DNA of 64,000 bases from Candidatus Phyllobacterium onerii. Lineage in GTDB: Bacteria; Pseudomonadota; Alphaproteobacteria; Rhizobiales; Rhizobiaceae. Position numbers and translations under genes: made by a program. The stretch spans positions 1-64,000 of the forward strand of contig NZ_JAQMHX010000017.1 of the NCBI RefSeq assembly GCF_028331445.1, read 5' to 3'. Under the pieces are notes generated by a model. That model had not been told where the DNA came from. It saw nothing but the letters and a program-made list of their open reading frames with translations, and made no database searches. Positions 26,981-36,724 of the stretch are shown here, piece after piece (the first letter of the stretch is position 1; every line of letters starts with the position of its first letter).

Positions 26981-28486
26981 TCATGAGAAGAGCAGCGACT
27001 TGATGACGACCGGAATCACACCTGGCGGGTCGATGAATTCGCCGAGATCAACGAAATCCAGATCCTTGAGCTGCACGCCGTCGATGGACACCAGATTTGA
27101 CCCAAGGTCGAGTTCTTTCTCGAGAATGCGGCCGATCGTTTGCCCGACATCGCCGTCGATCACCAGCACCAGCAGTTCCTGGCGCTGTCCTGCCGGCGCC
27201 GCTACCGACTTGATGGCTGTGGCCATTGCCAGAAGCCGCGGATAGTCCGGCAATCCGCTCCACGAGAATGCCAGAGCCAAGGGTAGTGACAGATCCCGGT
27301 CCTGACGTTCTGCACTTGCCTTGAAAATCCTTGCAATCTCATCGGCATTGATGACTTCGGGCAAACTGGTCCCGAGGTGAACGACGGGAATATTATGAGC
27401 AGGCAATGCCTTGATGCCGCTCATATAGAGCGTCTTGCCGCTGACCTGAACGGTAAACTGCGATGCGCCAATGACCGTTGCCCTGATGCGTTGTCCTGCA
27501 TCAATGACCGGTACGTCGATGCGCGGACCTAGCTGCGCCACGATCTCCTGTGCCAGAATTCGCGCGATGTCCCCGTGATCCTCGGTCTCATAGCCAAAGA
27601 TGTATTCGGAAACGCCGCCCGAAAAAGTAATGTATGTCGGCGCAACAGCTCTCTCCAAGGCGTCGGTCAGCAGCAATTCCTCGCCGAGATCATCAAGCGG
27701 ACGTCCCAAAATCTGATCGACCGCGAGCGCAGCGAGCCGCTTTGTGATGGCTTGGCGGGACGCTTCCTCGGGCAATTCGTCACCGGAAATTTCGATACCG
27801 AGCGATTGCGCGACGATCCTTGCCGACTCGTCGGTGCGAGACCATTTTCCATGCTGGTCTTTTGCCAGCAAACGTCCGCCGACGGCGAAAGCGGCAACGC
27901 TGAGGATTTCCCCCTTGTCTATGAGCGCAAGTTTGGTCGTGCCCCCGCCGATATCAACGTGAAGCCCGCAAGCATTGCGTTTTCTCGAAAGGGCTGTCGC
28001 GCCGGAGCCGTGTGCAGCCAATATGGACTCAAGTTTATGGCCGGCAGTCGCACAGACGAATTTGCCTGATTCATTCGCGAATATTTCATCGATCGCGCGG
28101 GCGTTCGTCCGTTTTATGGCCTCACCTGTCAAGATGACTGCGCCTGAATCGACATCGGCCCGCTTGTAGCCGGCATCGTGATAGCAATGATGGAAGAAAT
28201 GGCGAAGCTCATGGGCGTCGATCGTGCCGTTCGGCAGGAAGGGCGTGAGGAGAATGGGCGATCGCCACAGAACAGTGCGTTCGACAACCACAAACCGGCT
28301 CGACAGATCATCCTTCTCCCGCTGCAGAACGATACGGGCAAACAGCAGGTGCGAAGTGGAGCTGCCGATATCGATACCGACAGTGAGAAGCTCGAGGTTT
28401 TCCTGTTCCCAGATCGCCCGTGAAATCGCCAGCTGATCGGATTCCGACAAATCCTCGTGCTCATGGTCCAGATCAAAATCGTGCAC
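26981..28486 (-). CDS. EutA-like ASKHA ATPase (reactivating-factor family), copy A
   Basis: This 501-residue protein is clearly of the EutA family. It has DIGSSTSH (39-46) as phosphate-1, DIGGGTTK (178-185) as phosphate-2, GGVSEY and the C-terminal ATVIGASQFTVQVSG block. EutA is known as the ATP-dependent reactivase of B12-dependent ethanolamine ammonia-lyase, but no eutB, eutC or other B12 enzyme lies in this window. It is 66 bp downstream of a bicupin gene on the same strand, an arrangement repeated at 50221-52992. Its client is unknown; the bicupin is the obvious candidate. Confidence 0.85.
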   Translation of the reverse strand: MHDFDLDHEHEDLSESDQLAISRAIWEQENLELLTVGIDIGSSTSHLLFARIVLQREKDDLSSRFVVVERTVLWRSPILLTPFLPNGTIDAHELRHFFHHCYHDAGYKRADVDSGAVILTGEAIKRTNARAIDEIFANESGKFVCATAGHKLESILAAHGSGATALSRKRNACGLHVDIGGGTTKLALIDKGEILSVAAFAVGGRLLAKDQHGKWSRTDESARIVAQSLGIEISGDELPEEASRQAITKRLAALAVDQILGRPLDDLGEELLLTDALERAVAPTYITFSGGVSEYIFGYETEDHGDIARILAQEIVAQLGPRIDVPVIDAGQRIRATVIGASQFTVQVSGKTLYMSGIKALPAHNIPVVHLGTSLPEVINADEIARIFKASAERQDRDLSLPLALAFSWSGLPDYPRLLAMATAIKSVAAPAGQRQELLVLVIDGDVGQTIGRILEKELDLGSNLVSIDGVQLKDLDFVDLGEFIDPPGVIPVVIKSLLFS

Positions 28487-28552
28487 TCATTTCTCCTGCT
28501 ATACGAATTACAATTGAAGTCGCGCCGGCCAGCGCGACATCTCAACGAAGAA

Positions 28553-29782
28553 CTAGATGGCCGGTCCCACCAGAACGGGCGTCTGGATGACACCTGTCAG
28601 CGATTCCTTGGGCAGCGCCAATACTGCGGCTTCGTCGAAGGTGTCGCCCATGGCAGAAGGCACGCCCGTCTCCTTGAGCGCCTCCAGGAATTTGCGATGT
28701 ACGCGCGGATCCTGATCCTCGTACTCGATCTGGCGGCCACCGTCCTTCACAGACGTTGCGCCCTTGCCCTCCGCACTTTTACGCCGGAGTGATATGAAGG
28801 GGTAGCGTCGGCTCCCCAAGCTGCACGCGACATAGCGCGCTGGTTCAGGCCCCGTGTTAAAGTGCTGATGATACATCCAGAACGGCGGCGTATACATGAA
28901 CCCGTGCTTCCACGGGAATTCCTTGAACTCCGACTCGCCCTCGTACCAGAGTAGCGAATAGCCCGTGCCGTCGACCGCATGAACATGCGTACCCGCGGCG
29001 TGGCGGTGCGCCTTCTTGTACCGGCCTACGGGCATCTGCGACACGTGCGCGTGCATGGTGCCATCGGCAAGCACGAAGTTGACGTTGAGCGATCCCTTGC
29101 CTCTTCCTTCGAACTCGTAAAGCTTGAAGCTGGTGAGGTCATGGACAAAATTGGTTTCCCAGACGTTCTGGATCTTGCGGGCTGACTCGGTCCCGTAGGA
29201 ATAAAGCACGCCCTCGCCTTCGAAGTGTTTCGATTGCCCGGTTCTTTCGGGAAAGGCGAAGTCGTTTTTGAAGATGAAATCCAGATTGTGATAGAGATTG
29301 ATGCTCAGTGGTGCATCATTGGTGCATGACAGCCGCACCCGTTCGCGCCCGGATCCGTTGTGAATCTGGTAAGTGCAGTTCAGCGGTATGGCAAACAGCG
29401 CCTTTGGTCCCCATTCGAAGGTCCGGACTTCGCCGTTGGGCAGCCAGACCGTCGTCGAACCGTATCCAGCAAGCACGAAGAAGAATGCTTCATAGAGGTG
29501 CTTGACGGGACTGGTCTTGCGACCGGGCAGAACCTCGATGACATAATTGGCCATGAAATCGCCCATACCTACAGTATGCGCAAAACAACCGCGTGCATCG
29601 TAGCGATCCCAAGGTCCTGTCTCAAGTTCGAGCAGATCATGGCCGAAATCAAAATGGATAGGGATTCCCTCACCCGTCGACCAATCCTTGTAAGGATCAA
29701 CGAGAAATTTCGAATTGTTCGGATCCTGAACCGCAACGGGTCCGGAGCCAAGGGTCGTCGCTTTTTCAGCACTGGTCGCCAT
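28553..29782 (-). CDS. Bicupin protein, copy A
   Basis: This 409-residue protein has two cupin barrels. The first (about 80-160) has KHLYE and EW--K-LFAIP-N but a Tyr where motif 2 normally has His, so it may not hold metal. The second keeps H259-R-H261 and H305-Q-H307-F, a plausible metal site. Size and layout resemble gentisate or salicylate dioxygenases, but the sequence is not one of them. It is paralogous to 50221-51459 (shared GRY-KAH-H and YHQHF). It lies between the 3-hydroxyacid dehydrogenase-like gene and the EutA-like gene. ATG 29782 is used; a GTG 9 bp upstream is possible. Confidence 0.82.
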   Translation of the reverse strand: MATSAEKATTLGSGPVAVQDPNNSKFLVDPYKDWSTGEGIPIHFDFGHDLLELETGPWDRYDARGCFAHTVGMGDFMANYVIEVLPGRKTSPVKHLYEAFFFVLAGYGSTTVWLPNGEVRTFEWGPKALFAIPLNCTYQIHNGSGRERVRLSCTNDAPLSINLYHNLDFIFKNDFAFPERTGQSKHFEGEGVLYSYGTESARKIQNVWETNFVHDLTSFKLYEFEGRGKGSLNVNFVLADGTMHAHVSQMPVGRYKKAHRHAAGTHVHAVDGTGYSLLWYEGESEFKEFPWKHGFMYTPPFWMYHQHFNTGPEPARYVACSLGSRRYPFISLRRKSAEGKGATSVKDGGRQIEYEDQDPRVHRKFLEALKETGVPSAMGDTFDEAAVLALPKESLTGVIQTPVLVGPAI

Positions 29783-29873
29783 AGAACTCACTCTCGATTT
29801 ACGTTTCTATTCCTGATTGGGAAGTTTCCGTTTCTGGCCCTGGGTATCGCCATTTCGGAAAACCATCTTTTCG

Positions 29874-30734
29874 TTAGCCAACCCCGCCTTCAGACGAGGA
29901 CAACGGCCGAACCACCCTGCCGAGATAGCTTGCCTCCGGCCCATACAGCAGAGCTTTGACGTCATCGGCGTGCAACGTCTTGATGATCTGATCGACTTGT
30001 CCGGAAAGCGGCAGCATCAGGCCGCCCTTCTGGGCAAGGTCCAGCGTCACGTCCATATCCTTTTCCTGCCAGGTGAAGCGCGTGCTGTCCCACCGGCTGA
30101 GCGTGCCGTTGGTTCCTGGGCATTGCAGGAGGACTTCGCGCATTCGCTGTGCATCGATCCCGTAACGCTTGGCGATCAGCAACGTCTCGAAGTTGGCGAC
30201 ACAATGCACCCAATGCAGGAGGTTGTTGCAGGATTTGGCAATCTGGCCGGCTCCGCGTGGCCCAACGTGAATGAGGTCGCGGCTATAGCTCATCAAGATT
30301 GGCCGGATGCGCTCGATATCTTCTTCAGAACCACCGCACAGCGAAAGCAGGGTACCTTCGCGGGCGCCTGAAGCTCCGTAGACGACAGGCGCGTCAACGA
30401 GCCGCTTGCCCCTGGCTTCTATCTGCGGTCCGAGCTGGAGCATCGTCTCGGGGCTTATGGTGGCGGCAACGACGATGATAGCTCCGTCGGCGGCTTTTTC
30501 GGCCAGCTCCTGCGAAACGTCGACCACCTGCTGATCAGTCGCCACGACGAGAATGAACACATCCGCCGCCTGAGCCAGTTCCGCCAGACTTTCCCTCGTT
30601 GCGAGGCCGCGCTCGCGAGCCTTTCCAAGCTTTTCCTGGTTGACGTCGAAGACAGCAACCTCGATGTCATGGTCGAGTATGTGGCCGGCCATCGCCAGCC
30701 CCATCTCTCCAACTCCCACGACTCCAACCTTCAT
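29874..30734 (-). CDS. NAD(P)-dependent 3-hydroxyacid dehydrogenase/6-phosphogluconate dehydrogenase-like protein
   Basis: This 286-residue protein of the beta-hydroxyacid dehydrogenase family has the Rossmann turn GVGEMGLAMAG at residues 7-17. It has DAPVVYGASGAREGTL in place of the usual DAPVSGG and an AKSCNNLL segment with the conserved Lys. GGAGG selects the start at 30734. It lies 33 bp after the ThDP enzyme and 91 bp before the bicupin. It may oxidise or reduce a 3-hydroxy or 2-hydroxy acid made by its operon neighbours; the substrate cannot be told. Confidence 0.82.
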   Translation of the reverse strand: MKVGVVGVGEMGLAMAGHILDHDIEVAVFDVNQEKLGKARERGLATRESLAELAQAADVFILVVATDQQVVDVSQELAEKAADGAIIVVAATISPETMLQLGPQIEARGKRLVDAPVVYGASGAREGTLLSLCGGSEEDIERIRPILMSYSRDLIHVGPRGAGQIAKSCNNLLHWVHCVANFETLLIAKRYGIDAQRMREVLLQCPGTNGTLSRWDSTRFTWQEKDMDVTLDLAQKGGLMLPLSGQVDQIIKTLHADDVKALLYGPEASYLGRVVRPLSSSEGGVG

Positions 30735-30767
30735 GTCTGCCTCCACATAAGCCGATACTCCATCGCT

Positions 30768-32546
30768 TCACCCGGCATGTTGCGTGATGATGTCGATGAG
30801 CGCGGGAACGCCGTTTTTGACCTGCGCTATCGCCCGGTCGAGTGCACTGGCGATATCCTTGGCATCTTCGATCGGACCTTCGGCGTACCAGCCAAATCCG
30901 CGGGCTATCGTGGAAAAGTCCGGGGCTGGATCCATGATGTCCATGCCGATATAGGCGCGTTCGACGGGCGTTCCGCGCTGGCGCGCCACGGTGATCTGGT
31001 GCTCCCAGTCGTTGTAATAGGCGCGGTTATTGTGCATGACGCAAAGGAACGGCACTTTGTGTTTTGCCGCAAACCAAAGAGCGCCGACATCAAACAATAG
31101 ATCGCCATCGGTCTGGCAATCGACGACGAGCCGTCCGGTGCCGCGATGCGCAAGCGCCACGCCTGTCGCCATGCCGATCTGTGTTCCCGTCCCGAGCGCT
31201 TTGCCGGGCCAGCGGTAGGGTCGGTCGAAATCCCAGAGCTTCAGCGCCCAGTCCTCGAATGCGTTGGTTGTGAGAACCCAATCCTCATGCTGGATCTTAT
31301 CCCACACCTCGGTGGCGAGCCGGGGCAAAGTGATCGGGCTTACATCCCAGTCGACCTTTGCCTGTTCGCGCCATTTCGCACGCTGTGCGTTATGCATTTC
31401 GGCAACAGCCTGCCCGCGTTCCGTAATCTTCCGGGCAAGTTTCGCGTCATCCTTGGCACGCTTGCCAATGATCGATGTCAGTGCAGGCAGGGCGAGCGCC
31501 GTATCGGCGAGCATACGCTGGGCACATTCGGGAAACCGCTGATAGTCGGTTGCCCATTTCGAAATCTCGATATCGGCAAAGCCGATATCCAGCCATTCGC
31601 AATGCGCGGGGAAAAGCGGCTTCAACGTGCGATTAATACGATCGTTTTCGTGCGTTGGCCGCTCCCAATCCCGGCAGTCGAGCAGGGTAATCAGGTCGGC
31701 TTGTTTGAATACGTCCCGGTTCATCCGCATATCGAGTGGATGCTCGGTCGGAAAATTCAGCCGCCATTGTGTGTCGGCGACGGGGGCGCCTAGCGTTTGC
31801 GCAAGGGCAACCATGTCCGAATAGCCGTTCTTGTCGCGACCGACGAATTGCGGCACCAGCACAGGCCAATCCGCTGCGACCAAGCGGTCTGCAGCCTCTT
31901 CAAGTGCGGCAGGATCGGGAGCGATCCGGCTCGGTGTTTTTGTGGATTTCAGCGATGGCAGCGCAATCGACTCGGAAAGCGGTGCCTCCTGCAAGGCGGC
32001 GTCATAGCACATGTAGATCGGGCCTTGCGGCTCGGTCATCATGATCGAATAGGCGCGGGCAAAACTGTCCACAACACCGCCCATGCCGCCTGGCTGATAA
32101 TCCCATTTCACATAGTCACGGATCTGCGTGCCCTGGACGTTCGCCGTGTGGGCCCAATCGACCCGGGGCCGCCGCTTGCCCTCATCCATCGGTCCGGTGG
32201 CACCGATAACGAAGACTGGGGCACGATCCGTATAAGCGTAGTAAATGCCCATGGTGGCATGCAGGAGACCAACGACATTGTGCACAATGACAGCCAAAGG
32301 CTGGCCGGATGCTTTGGCATAGCCATGCGCTATCTGCACCGCGATCTTTTCGTGCTGGCAGAGCAGCATTGGCGGCTCATCGCCATTGTGGTTGACGAGC
32401 GAGTCATGAAGCCCGCGATAACTGGCGCCAGGATTGAGCGTTATGAAGGGAAACCCGTATTGCTTGATCAGGTCAGCGATAATATCGGATTGCCACCCAA
32501 GTCCGTCATTCTGCGTCACTGATGCTGTTGGCGCCGAGCTATCCAT
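30768..32546 (-). CDS. Thiamine diphosphate-dependent 2-oxoacid decarboxylase/synthase-like enzyme
   Basis: This 592-residue protein has the three-domain ThDP layout. The Pyr domain has the conserved Glu in CQHEKIAV (E66). The middle domain spans about residues 200-340. The PP domain has a TDGD motif followed about 28 residues later by the ThDP/Mg-binding NN (near residues 485-515). It resembles acetolactate synthase/benzoylformate decarboxylase relatives, but the N-terminal extension and unusual blocks keep it apart. A 2-oxoacid decarboxylase in the degradation route is inferred. It follows tctC by 77 bp. Confidence 0.85.
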   Translation of the reverse strand: MDSSAPTASVTQNDGLGWQSDIIADLIKQYGFPFITLNPGASYRGLHDSLVNHNGDEPPMLLCQHEKIAVQIAHGYAKASGQPLAVIVHNVVGLLHATMGIYYAYTDRAPVFVIGATGPMDEGKRRPRVDWAHTANVQGTQIRDYVKWDYQPGGMGGVVDSFARAYSIMMTEPQGPIYMCYDAALQEAPLSESIALPSLKSTKTPSRIAPDPAALEEAADRLVAADWPVLVPQFVGRDKNGYSDMVALAQTLGAPVADTQWRLNFPTEHPLDMRMNRDVFKQADLITLLDCRDWERPTHENDRINRTLKPLFPAHCEWLDIGFADIEISKWATDYQRFPECAQRMLADTALALPALTSIIGKRAKDDAKLARKITERGQAVAEMHNAQRAKWREQAKVDWDVSPITLPRLATEVWDKIQHEDWVLTTNAFEDWALKLWDFDRPYRWPGKALGTGTQIGMATGVALAHRGTGRLVVDCQTDGDLLFDVGALWFAAKHKVPFLCVMHNNRAYYNDWEHQITVARQRGTPVERAYIGMDIMDPAPDFSTIARGFGWYAEGPIEDAKDIASALDRAIAQVKNGVPALIDIITQHAG

Positions 32547-32623
32547 CGTCAATCCCTGTCCTGTTGATCAAATTTTAGGGCGACCAGAGTGGTCCGGTCG
32601 CCCCATGTCGGCAGAAAGTTCTG

Positions 32624-33628
32624 CTATTCCGGCTTCAGCGAGTCCTTGAGGAACTGCACGATTTCCGGTGTCTGATCCATCGCCGTTTTCACGGAGTCGC
32701 CCACGGCATCGCCGATGAGCGGATCAAGCGGTAGGCCGAGCGTCTTGGCTTTGGCGATAAATTCGGGATCTGACGTTGCCGCGGCATAGGCATCGCGCAG
32801 CACCTTCAGGCGATCGGCTGGAATGCCTGCAGGGCCGGCGGTCAATCGCGAAATGTTGCTCTGGGATGCTACGAGTTCGATAGCCTTCTTGCCTTCCTCG
32901 TTCGTAACCATCGAGGCAAGCTGCGGAACGTCGGTCTCAGAGCCACCGATCTGCGCGATGAACTTGCCGTTCCCGTCATCGACAAATTGCTGGAACGTCG
33001 AGCGCGAGCCGACAATGCCTTGCACTTCACCGCGGCGCATCGCCAGCTGATCTTCATTGCCGTTGTAGCCGGTAATCACCTGAATTGGCAGACCGATCGT
33101 CTTGACCAGCATTGTCGTCTCGATCGTCGATGCGCTGCCCACACCAGCCGCCGCAAACTTGATCGGCTCCTTAAGGTTTTTCAATTGATCGAAACTCGTG
33201 ATACCGGAGTCCTTGGAAACCACGATGACCCGCGGATCCGAGGAAACCTTGCCGATCCAGGACATTTTTGTCAGATCGAACTTGATGCCGGGGTCGCCAG
33301 TCAACTGACCGTAGATAAGGCCGGTGTTGAAGGTACCGAAGGTCAGGCCGTCCGGGTCGGAAGCATAGATATAGTTCGTGCCGATAAGGTGGCCCGCTCC
33401 CGGCATGTTCTGCACGACGAACGTTGATCCCGGCAAGTGCTTCTGCATGAACTGCGTGATGAGACGGCCGTTCGTATCGTAACCGCCGCCGGGGGCCGTC
33501 GCGACGATATAGGTCACGGTTTTACCCTTGTAGAAGTCGGTAGCATCGTCCGCCAGCGCTATCCCGGACCCGAGCACCGCGACTATGGCGGCACCAAAAG
33601 CTGCCGTGCGAATTGATTGTCTGATCAT
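32624..33628 (-). CDS. tctC: Periplasmic solute-binding protein TctC/Bug family, second copy
   Basis: This 334-residue protein has a signal peptide cleaved after ALA (residue 26). The mature part has GKTVTYIVATAPGGGYDTNGR and NMPGAGHLIGTNYIYASDPDGLT, the Bug-family carboxylate-binding loops. It is diverged from the copy at 24180-25139, which points to a different substrate. It is third in tctA-tctB-tctC-ThDP-dehydrogenase-bicupin-eutA, the longest operon of the window. Confidence 0.9.
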   Translation of the reverse strand: MIRQSIRTAAFGAAIVAVLGSGIALADDATDFYKGKTVTYIVATAPGGGYDTNGRLITQFMQKHLPGSTFVVQNMPGAGHLIGTNYIYASDPDGLTFGTFNTGLIYGQLTGDPGIKFDLTKMSWIGKVSSDPRVIVVSKDSGITSFDQLKNLKEPIKFAAAGVGSASTIETTMLVKTIGLPIQVITGYNGNEDQLAMRRGEVQGIVGSRSTFQQFVDDGNGKFIAQIGGSETDVPQLASMVTNEEGKKAIELVASQSNISRLTAGPAGIPADRLKVLRDAYAAATSDPEFIAKAKTLGLPLDPLIGDAVGDSVKTAMDQTPEIVQFLKDSLKPE

Positions 33629-33699
33629 TCCATTCCCTCCCTTTTTACTGCCTTGTTGCGGCAGCGATTGCTTGCTGTTCTGGATAGATAATTAGTCGG

Positions 33700-34236
33700 T
33701 TAACTCACTTCGAACCCCAAGGCTCGCAAAACGATCGGCGTCAGGAAGCCGTGGAACAGCTGCACGTGTAGCAGCACGCCGAACATTGAATAGAGAACCA
33801 CTGTCGCCGCTACCGCGAGGAACAGTGCGAACTTCCAGCTCGCCTCCGCCTGCCGGCGGAGGAACGACACCAACATCACCGGCACGCTGATATAGAAGCC
33901 GAAGACGAGAACCGCCGCGATGAAACCGATAAAGTAGGCCCACATCGTCAGTTCGCCCGACACCGTGTGCGGACCGAATTCCGGTTCTTCCTCGGGGACA
34001 AGATTGGCCGGCACGCCCGCCTTCGATGCCGGCTGGAAGCTTTCGGCCAGCTGGTTGCCCGGTGCGCGCAACAGATCCATGCCGAGCTGCAGCAGGCACA
34101 ACGCGATTCCCGGTATGCCGACCAGGAATGGCATGAACCGTGCGTTCGGCGGAAACTGGGTGGCCATTGCCACCATCGTGCCGAAGATCGCGAGCATGAC
34201 GAAGGTGAGCCAGGTGCTGAAGCTGAGCTGTTTCAT
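33700..34236 (-). CDS. tctB: Tripartite tricarboxylate transporter small membrane subunit TctB, second copy
   Basis: This 178-residue protein has two hydrophobic hairpins (about 8-55 and 95-165) separated by a polar loop with EEEPEFG. The start MKQLSFS at 34236 overlaps the tctA stop (ATGA). A longer reading frame extending into tctA is not used. It pairs with TctA at 34233-35744. Confidence 0.85.
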   Translation of the reverse strand: MKQLSFSTWLTFVMLAIFGTMVAMATQFPPNARFMPFLVGIPGIALCLLQLGMDLLRAPGNQLAESFQPASKAGVPANLVPEEEPEFGPHTVSGELTMWAYFIGFIAAVLVFGFYISVPVMLVSFLRRQAEASWKFALFLAVAATVVLYSMFGVLLHVQLFHGFLTPIVLRALGFEVS

Positions 34237-35744
34237 AGGTTCACTCCAACGCTTGAATTGGCACGATGCGGCCTGAAATTGCGGTAGAACGCATAGACCA
34301 TCAGTCCAACGATCATGGCGATCAGGACAAGCGAGATGGGACGCAGGAAGAAGCTGTAACCCCAGAGCTGCAGTGCCTGATTGAGTGACGCTTCGGCTTT
34401 GCCTCCGAGAACGAGGCCGATCACGAAAGGCGAGCGTGGCCACCCTGCGCGAAGGAAGCCGTAACCAATCGCGCTGAACAGCACGAGGATGATGAGATTC
34501 TGCCATTGATAGTCACTGACGAAGCAGCCAAGTGATACGAAGACGAGAATAAATGGCACCAGATAGCGGCCATTGACGAAGGTAAGCACCGCGACCCAGC
34601 GGCAAACAACGAGCAGGATGCCAACCGCAATCAGATTGCCCACGACCAATGCCCATATCAACGTCCAGACAAGGTCGAGGTGTTGCGTGACCATCGTCGC
34701 GCCCGGCTGAATGCCGAGAATGAGGAACGCTCCAAGCAGCACGGCCATTCCGGAACTTCCGGGGATACCGAAGAAGAGGGTTGGCAGCAGCGAGCCGCCT
34801 TCCTTGCCGTTACTTGCGGTCTCAGGCGCGATCACACCTTCGATAGCGCCTTTGCCGAAACGCTCCGGTGTCTTCGAGCTTTGCACCGCATGGCCATAGC
34901 AAAGCCAGGCGGCAGTCGAACCGCCAAGGCCCGGGATCATGCCGATCACGGCGCCGATCACCGAGGTGCGCAGAACGAGCCACCAATGGCGCGGCACTTC
35001 CATGACACCCGAAAGCAATTGCTGATAGTTGAAGCCCTTATCCATTGGCACCGCCGAGATGGCTCCGCCCTTGGTGCTGAGCGCAATCATCTCCGGCACT
35101 GCAAAAAGAGCGAGCACGGCGGTGACGAGACTGACGCCATCCCACAGGAACAGCATGTCGCCGGCGTAGCGCGGCGTACCCGTTATCGGGTCCATGCCAA
35201 TCGTAGACAGCATCAAGCCGTAAAAGCCGACGATCAGGCCTTTGACGATTTTCTTGCCGCTCGAGAGAAATGCGATGAAGCTGATGCCGAGAAGCGCAAT
35301 CAGGAAGAACTCTGCCGGACTGAACATCAGAATGACCGGTTCGAGAATGGGTATCATGATGGCGAAGACGATCGCGCCGATGATGCCGCCGACGCCGGAT
35401 GCAGTGATGCTGGCACCGAGTGCCCGCGCCGCCTGTCCCTGCTTGGCCAGCGGATATCCGTCGAGCGTCGTCGCGGCGTCGTCACCGTCACCGGGTATGC
35501 CGAACATGATGCTGGATATCTGGCCGCTGGTGCCGTTGACGGCGTGCATCGTCAGCAGGAACACCGCTCCGGAAACCTTGTCCATGCCGTAGACGAATGG
35601 AATGGCCATCGCGATGGAAAGCTTCCCGCCGATACCGGGCGTGACACCGACGAGCAATCCGAAAATGACGGCTATCAGCATGAGACCCATTATGTGGGGC
35701 GAGCTCACTAGGCCGTAGAGCGCGGCGAACATGGTGTCGATCAT
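34233..35744 (-). CDS. tctA: Tripartite tricarboxylate transporter large permease TctA, second copy
   Basis: This 503-residue polytopic inner-membrane protein has the TctA marks GVTPGIGGKLSIAMAIPF, DDAATTLDGYPLAKQGQAAR and the repeated IPGLGGSTAAWLCYG. The start MIDTMFAALYG at 35744 is taken; the frame continues 44 codons upstream without family similarity. It is the first gene of the long module A operon. Confidence 0.9.
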   Translation of the reverse strand: MIDTMFAALYGLVSSPHIMGLMLIAVIFGLLVGVTPGIGGKLSIAMAIPFVYGMDKVSGAVFLLTMHAVNGTSGQISSIMFGIPGDGDDAATTLDGYPLAKQGQAARALGASITASGVGGIIGAIVFAIMIPILEPVILMFSPAEFFLIALLGISFIAFLSSGKKIVKGLIVGFYGLMLSTIGMDPITGTPRYAGDMLFLWDGVSLVTAVLALFAVPEMIALSTKGGAISAVPMDKGFNYQQLLSGVMEVPRHWWLVLRTSVIGAVIGMIPGLGGSTAAWLCYGHAVQSSKTPERFGKGAIEGVIAPETASNGKEGGSLLPTLFFGIPGSSGMAVLLGAFLILGIQPGATMVTQHLDLVWTLIWALVVGNLIAVGILLVVCRWVAVLTFVNGRYLVPFILVFVSLGCFVSDYQWQNLIILVLFSAIGYGFLRAGWPRSPFVIGLVLGGKAEASLNQALQLWGYSFFLRPISLVLIAMIVGLMVYAFYRNFRPHRANSSVGVNL

Positions 35745-36100
35745 TACAGTATCAATCCTCCCATCCAACGAACGGCAACCTGGATTGCGATCCGTCATGC
35801 AATTGCTGCTAAGCTCCTCCACGAGCACGGCGCATGCACAATTGTTGCGCTGACTAAAACGGCAGCGGCTCTCCAATAAGGGTCAATCCGATGCATTTTG
35901 TCCAAAGCAAAATATTACGCTCAGACCAGTTGTTTTTGTGTGGGCTGGCGCAGCGGCTTAGCTGACGAGTTTGTCGCCGCCGGATGGAAGATAAGGGGAA
36001 ATCCCATCGCACTAAGTTTTTCTTAGTTTGCCGTTAAGGCGAAATAGCGTGGACTTCCTCTGCATTAGAAGCAAAGTTTTTATATGATTTTTATGAATCC
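35745..36100. other. Divergent control region between module A and the chromate-type transporter
   Basis: This 356-bp region contains no convincing gene. It includes the upstream region of tctA (minus strand), a 13-mer GCAAAATATTACG (35907-35919) that recurs at 50159-50171 before the second bicupin, and an AT-rich stretch (36060-36100) before the first chromate transporter gene. No -35/-10 pair can be stated with confidence. Confidence 0.55.
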
Positions 36101-36724
36101 GTGTTGCCGCTGGCCTTGCGGCGGGAAGAAGATTTCTTGGAACAACGCGTTGACGCATCCAACCCGCCAGAGGAGCCGCACGCATCGCTCGGATCCTTGC
36201 TCGTGTCCTTTCTCAAACTCGGTGCTTCGTCCTTTGGCGGAGGAATGGCCGCCTGGACGTATCGGGAGATCGTCGAACGGCGCGGCTGGATGACCGATGA
36301 GAATTTCTTGCAGACACAAACCATCGCCCAGATATTGCCGGGTGCCAATCCGGTAAATCTCGCCGTCTATATCGGCCTAAAATTGCGCGGCCTTCCAGGG
36401 GCCATCATTGCCACATTCGCAATGGTGGCGCCGGCATTCACCGTCATCATCCTGCTAAGCACGGTTTACCGGCAATTGAGTGCGTATCCCGAGACGCATT
36501 CGGTTCTGCGTGGACTTGCCTGCGTCGGCATCGCATCGACGCTGACGATGGGGATGAAGACGGCGCGGCGCCTGCATGGGCAGACGCTACCCATTCTCAT
36601 TGCACTATCTGTGTTCATCATGGTTGGTGTATTGCGTTGGCCGCTCGTTCCTGTCGTCTTCGCAAGCATTCCGCCCAGCGTATTGATATCTTACCTGTTG
36701 GGCAGGGACAAAAAGCATGGATGA
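36101..36724 (+). CDS. Chromate transporter family protein, N-terminal half-type
   Basis: This 207-residue membrane protein of the CHR family is in its short, single-domain form. The first 35 residues are polar; then comes SFLKLGASSFGGGMAAW, the conserved CHR motif, with the PGANPVNLAVYIG block. The next gene encodes the matching second half, so the two probably form one transporter. The start is uncertain: GTG 36101 or a later codon. CHR proteins export chromate, but many paralogues transport unknown anions. Its position next to the catabolic genes is not explained. Confidence 0.82.
   Translation: MLPLALRREEDFLEQRVDASNPPEEPHASLGSLLVSFLKLGASSFGGGMAAWTYREIVERRGWMTDENFLQTQTIAQILPGANPVNLAVYIGLKLRGLPGAIIATFAMVAPAFTVIILLSTVYRQLSAYPETHSVLRGLACVGIASTLTMGMKTARRLHGQTLPILIALSVFIMVGVLRWPLVPVVFASIPPSVLISYLLGRDKKHG

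Noticed and set aside
26981..28486. Ethanolamine utilisation operon
   Set aside because: Only EutA-like genes are present; eutB, eutC, eutG, eutE or microcompartment genes are absent.
34680..35711. 343-codon open frame antisense to the second tctA
   Set aside because: Arginine- and histidine-rich shadow of a clear TctA gene; no domain.
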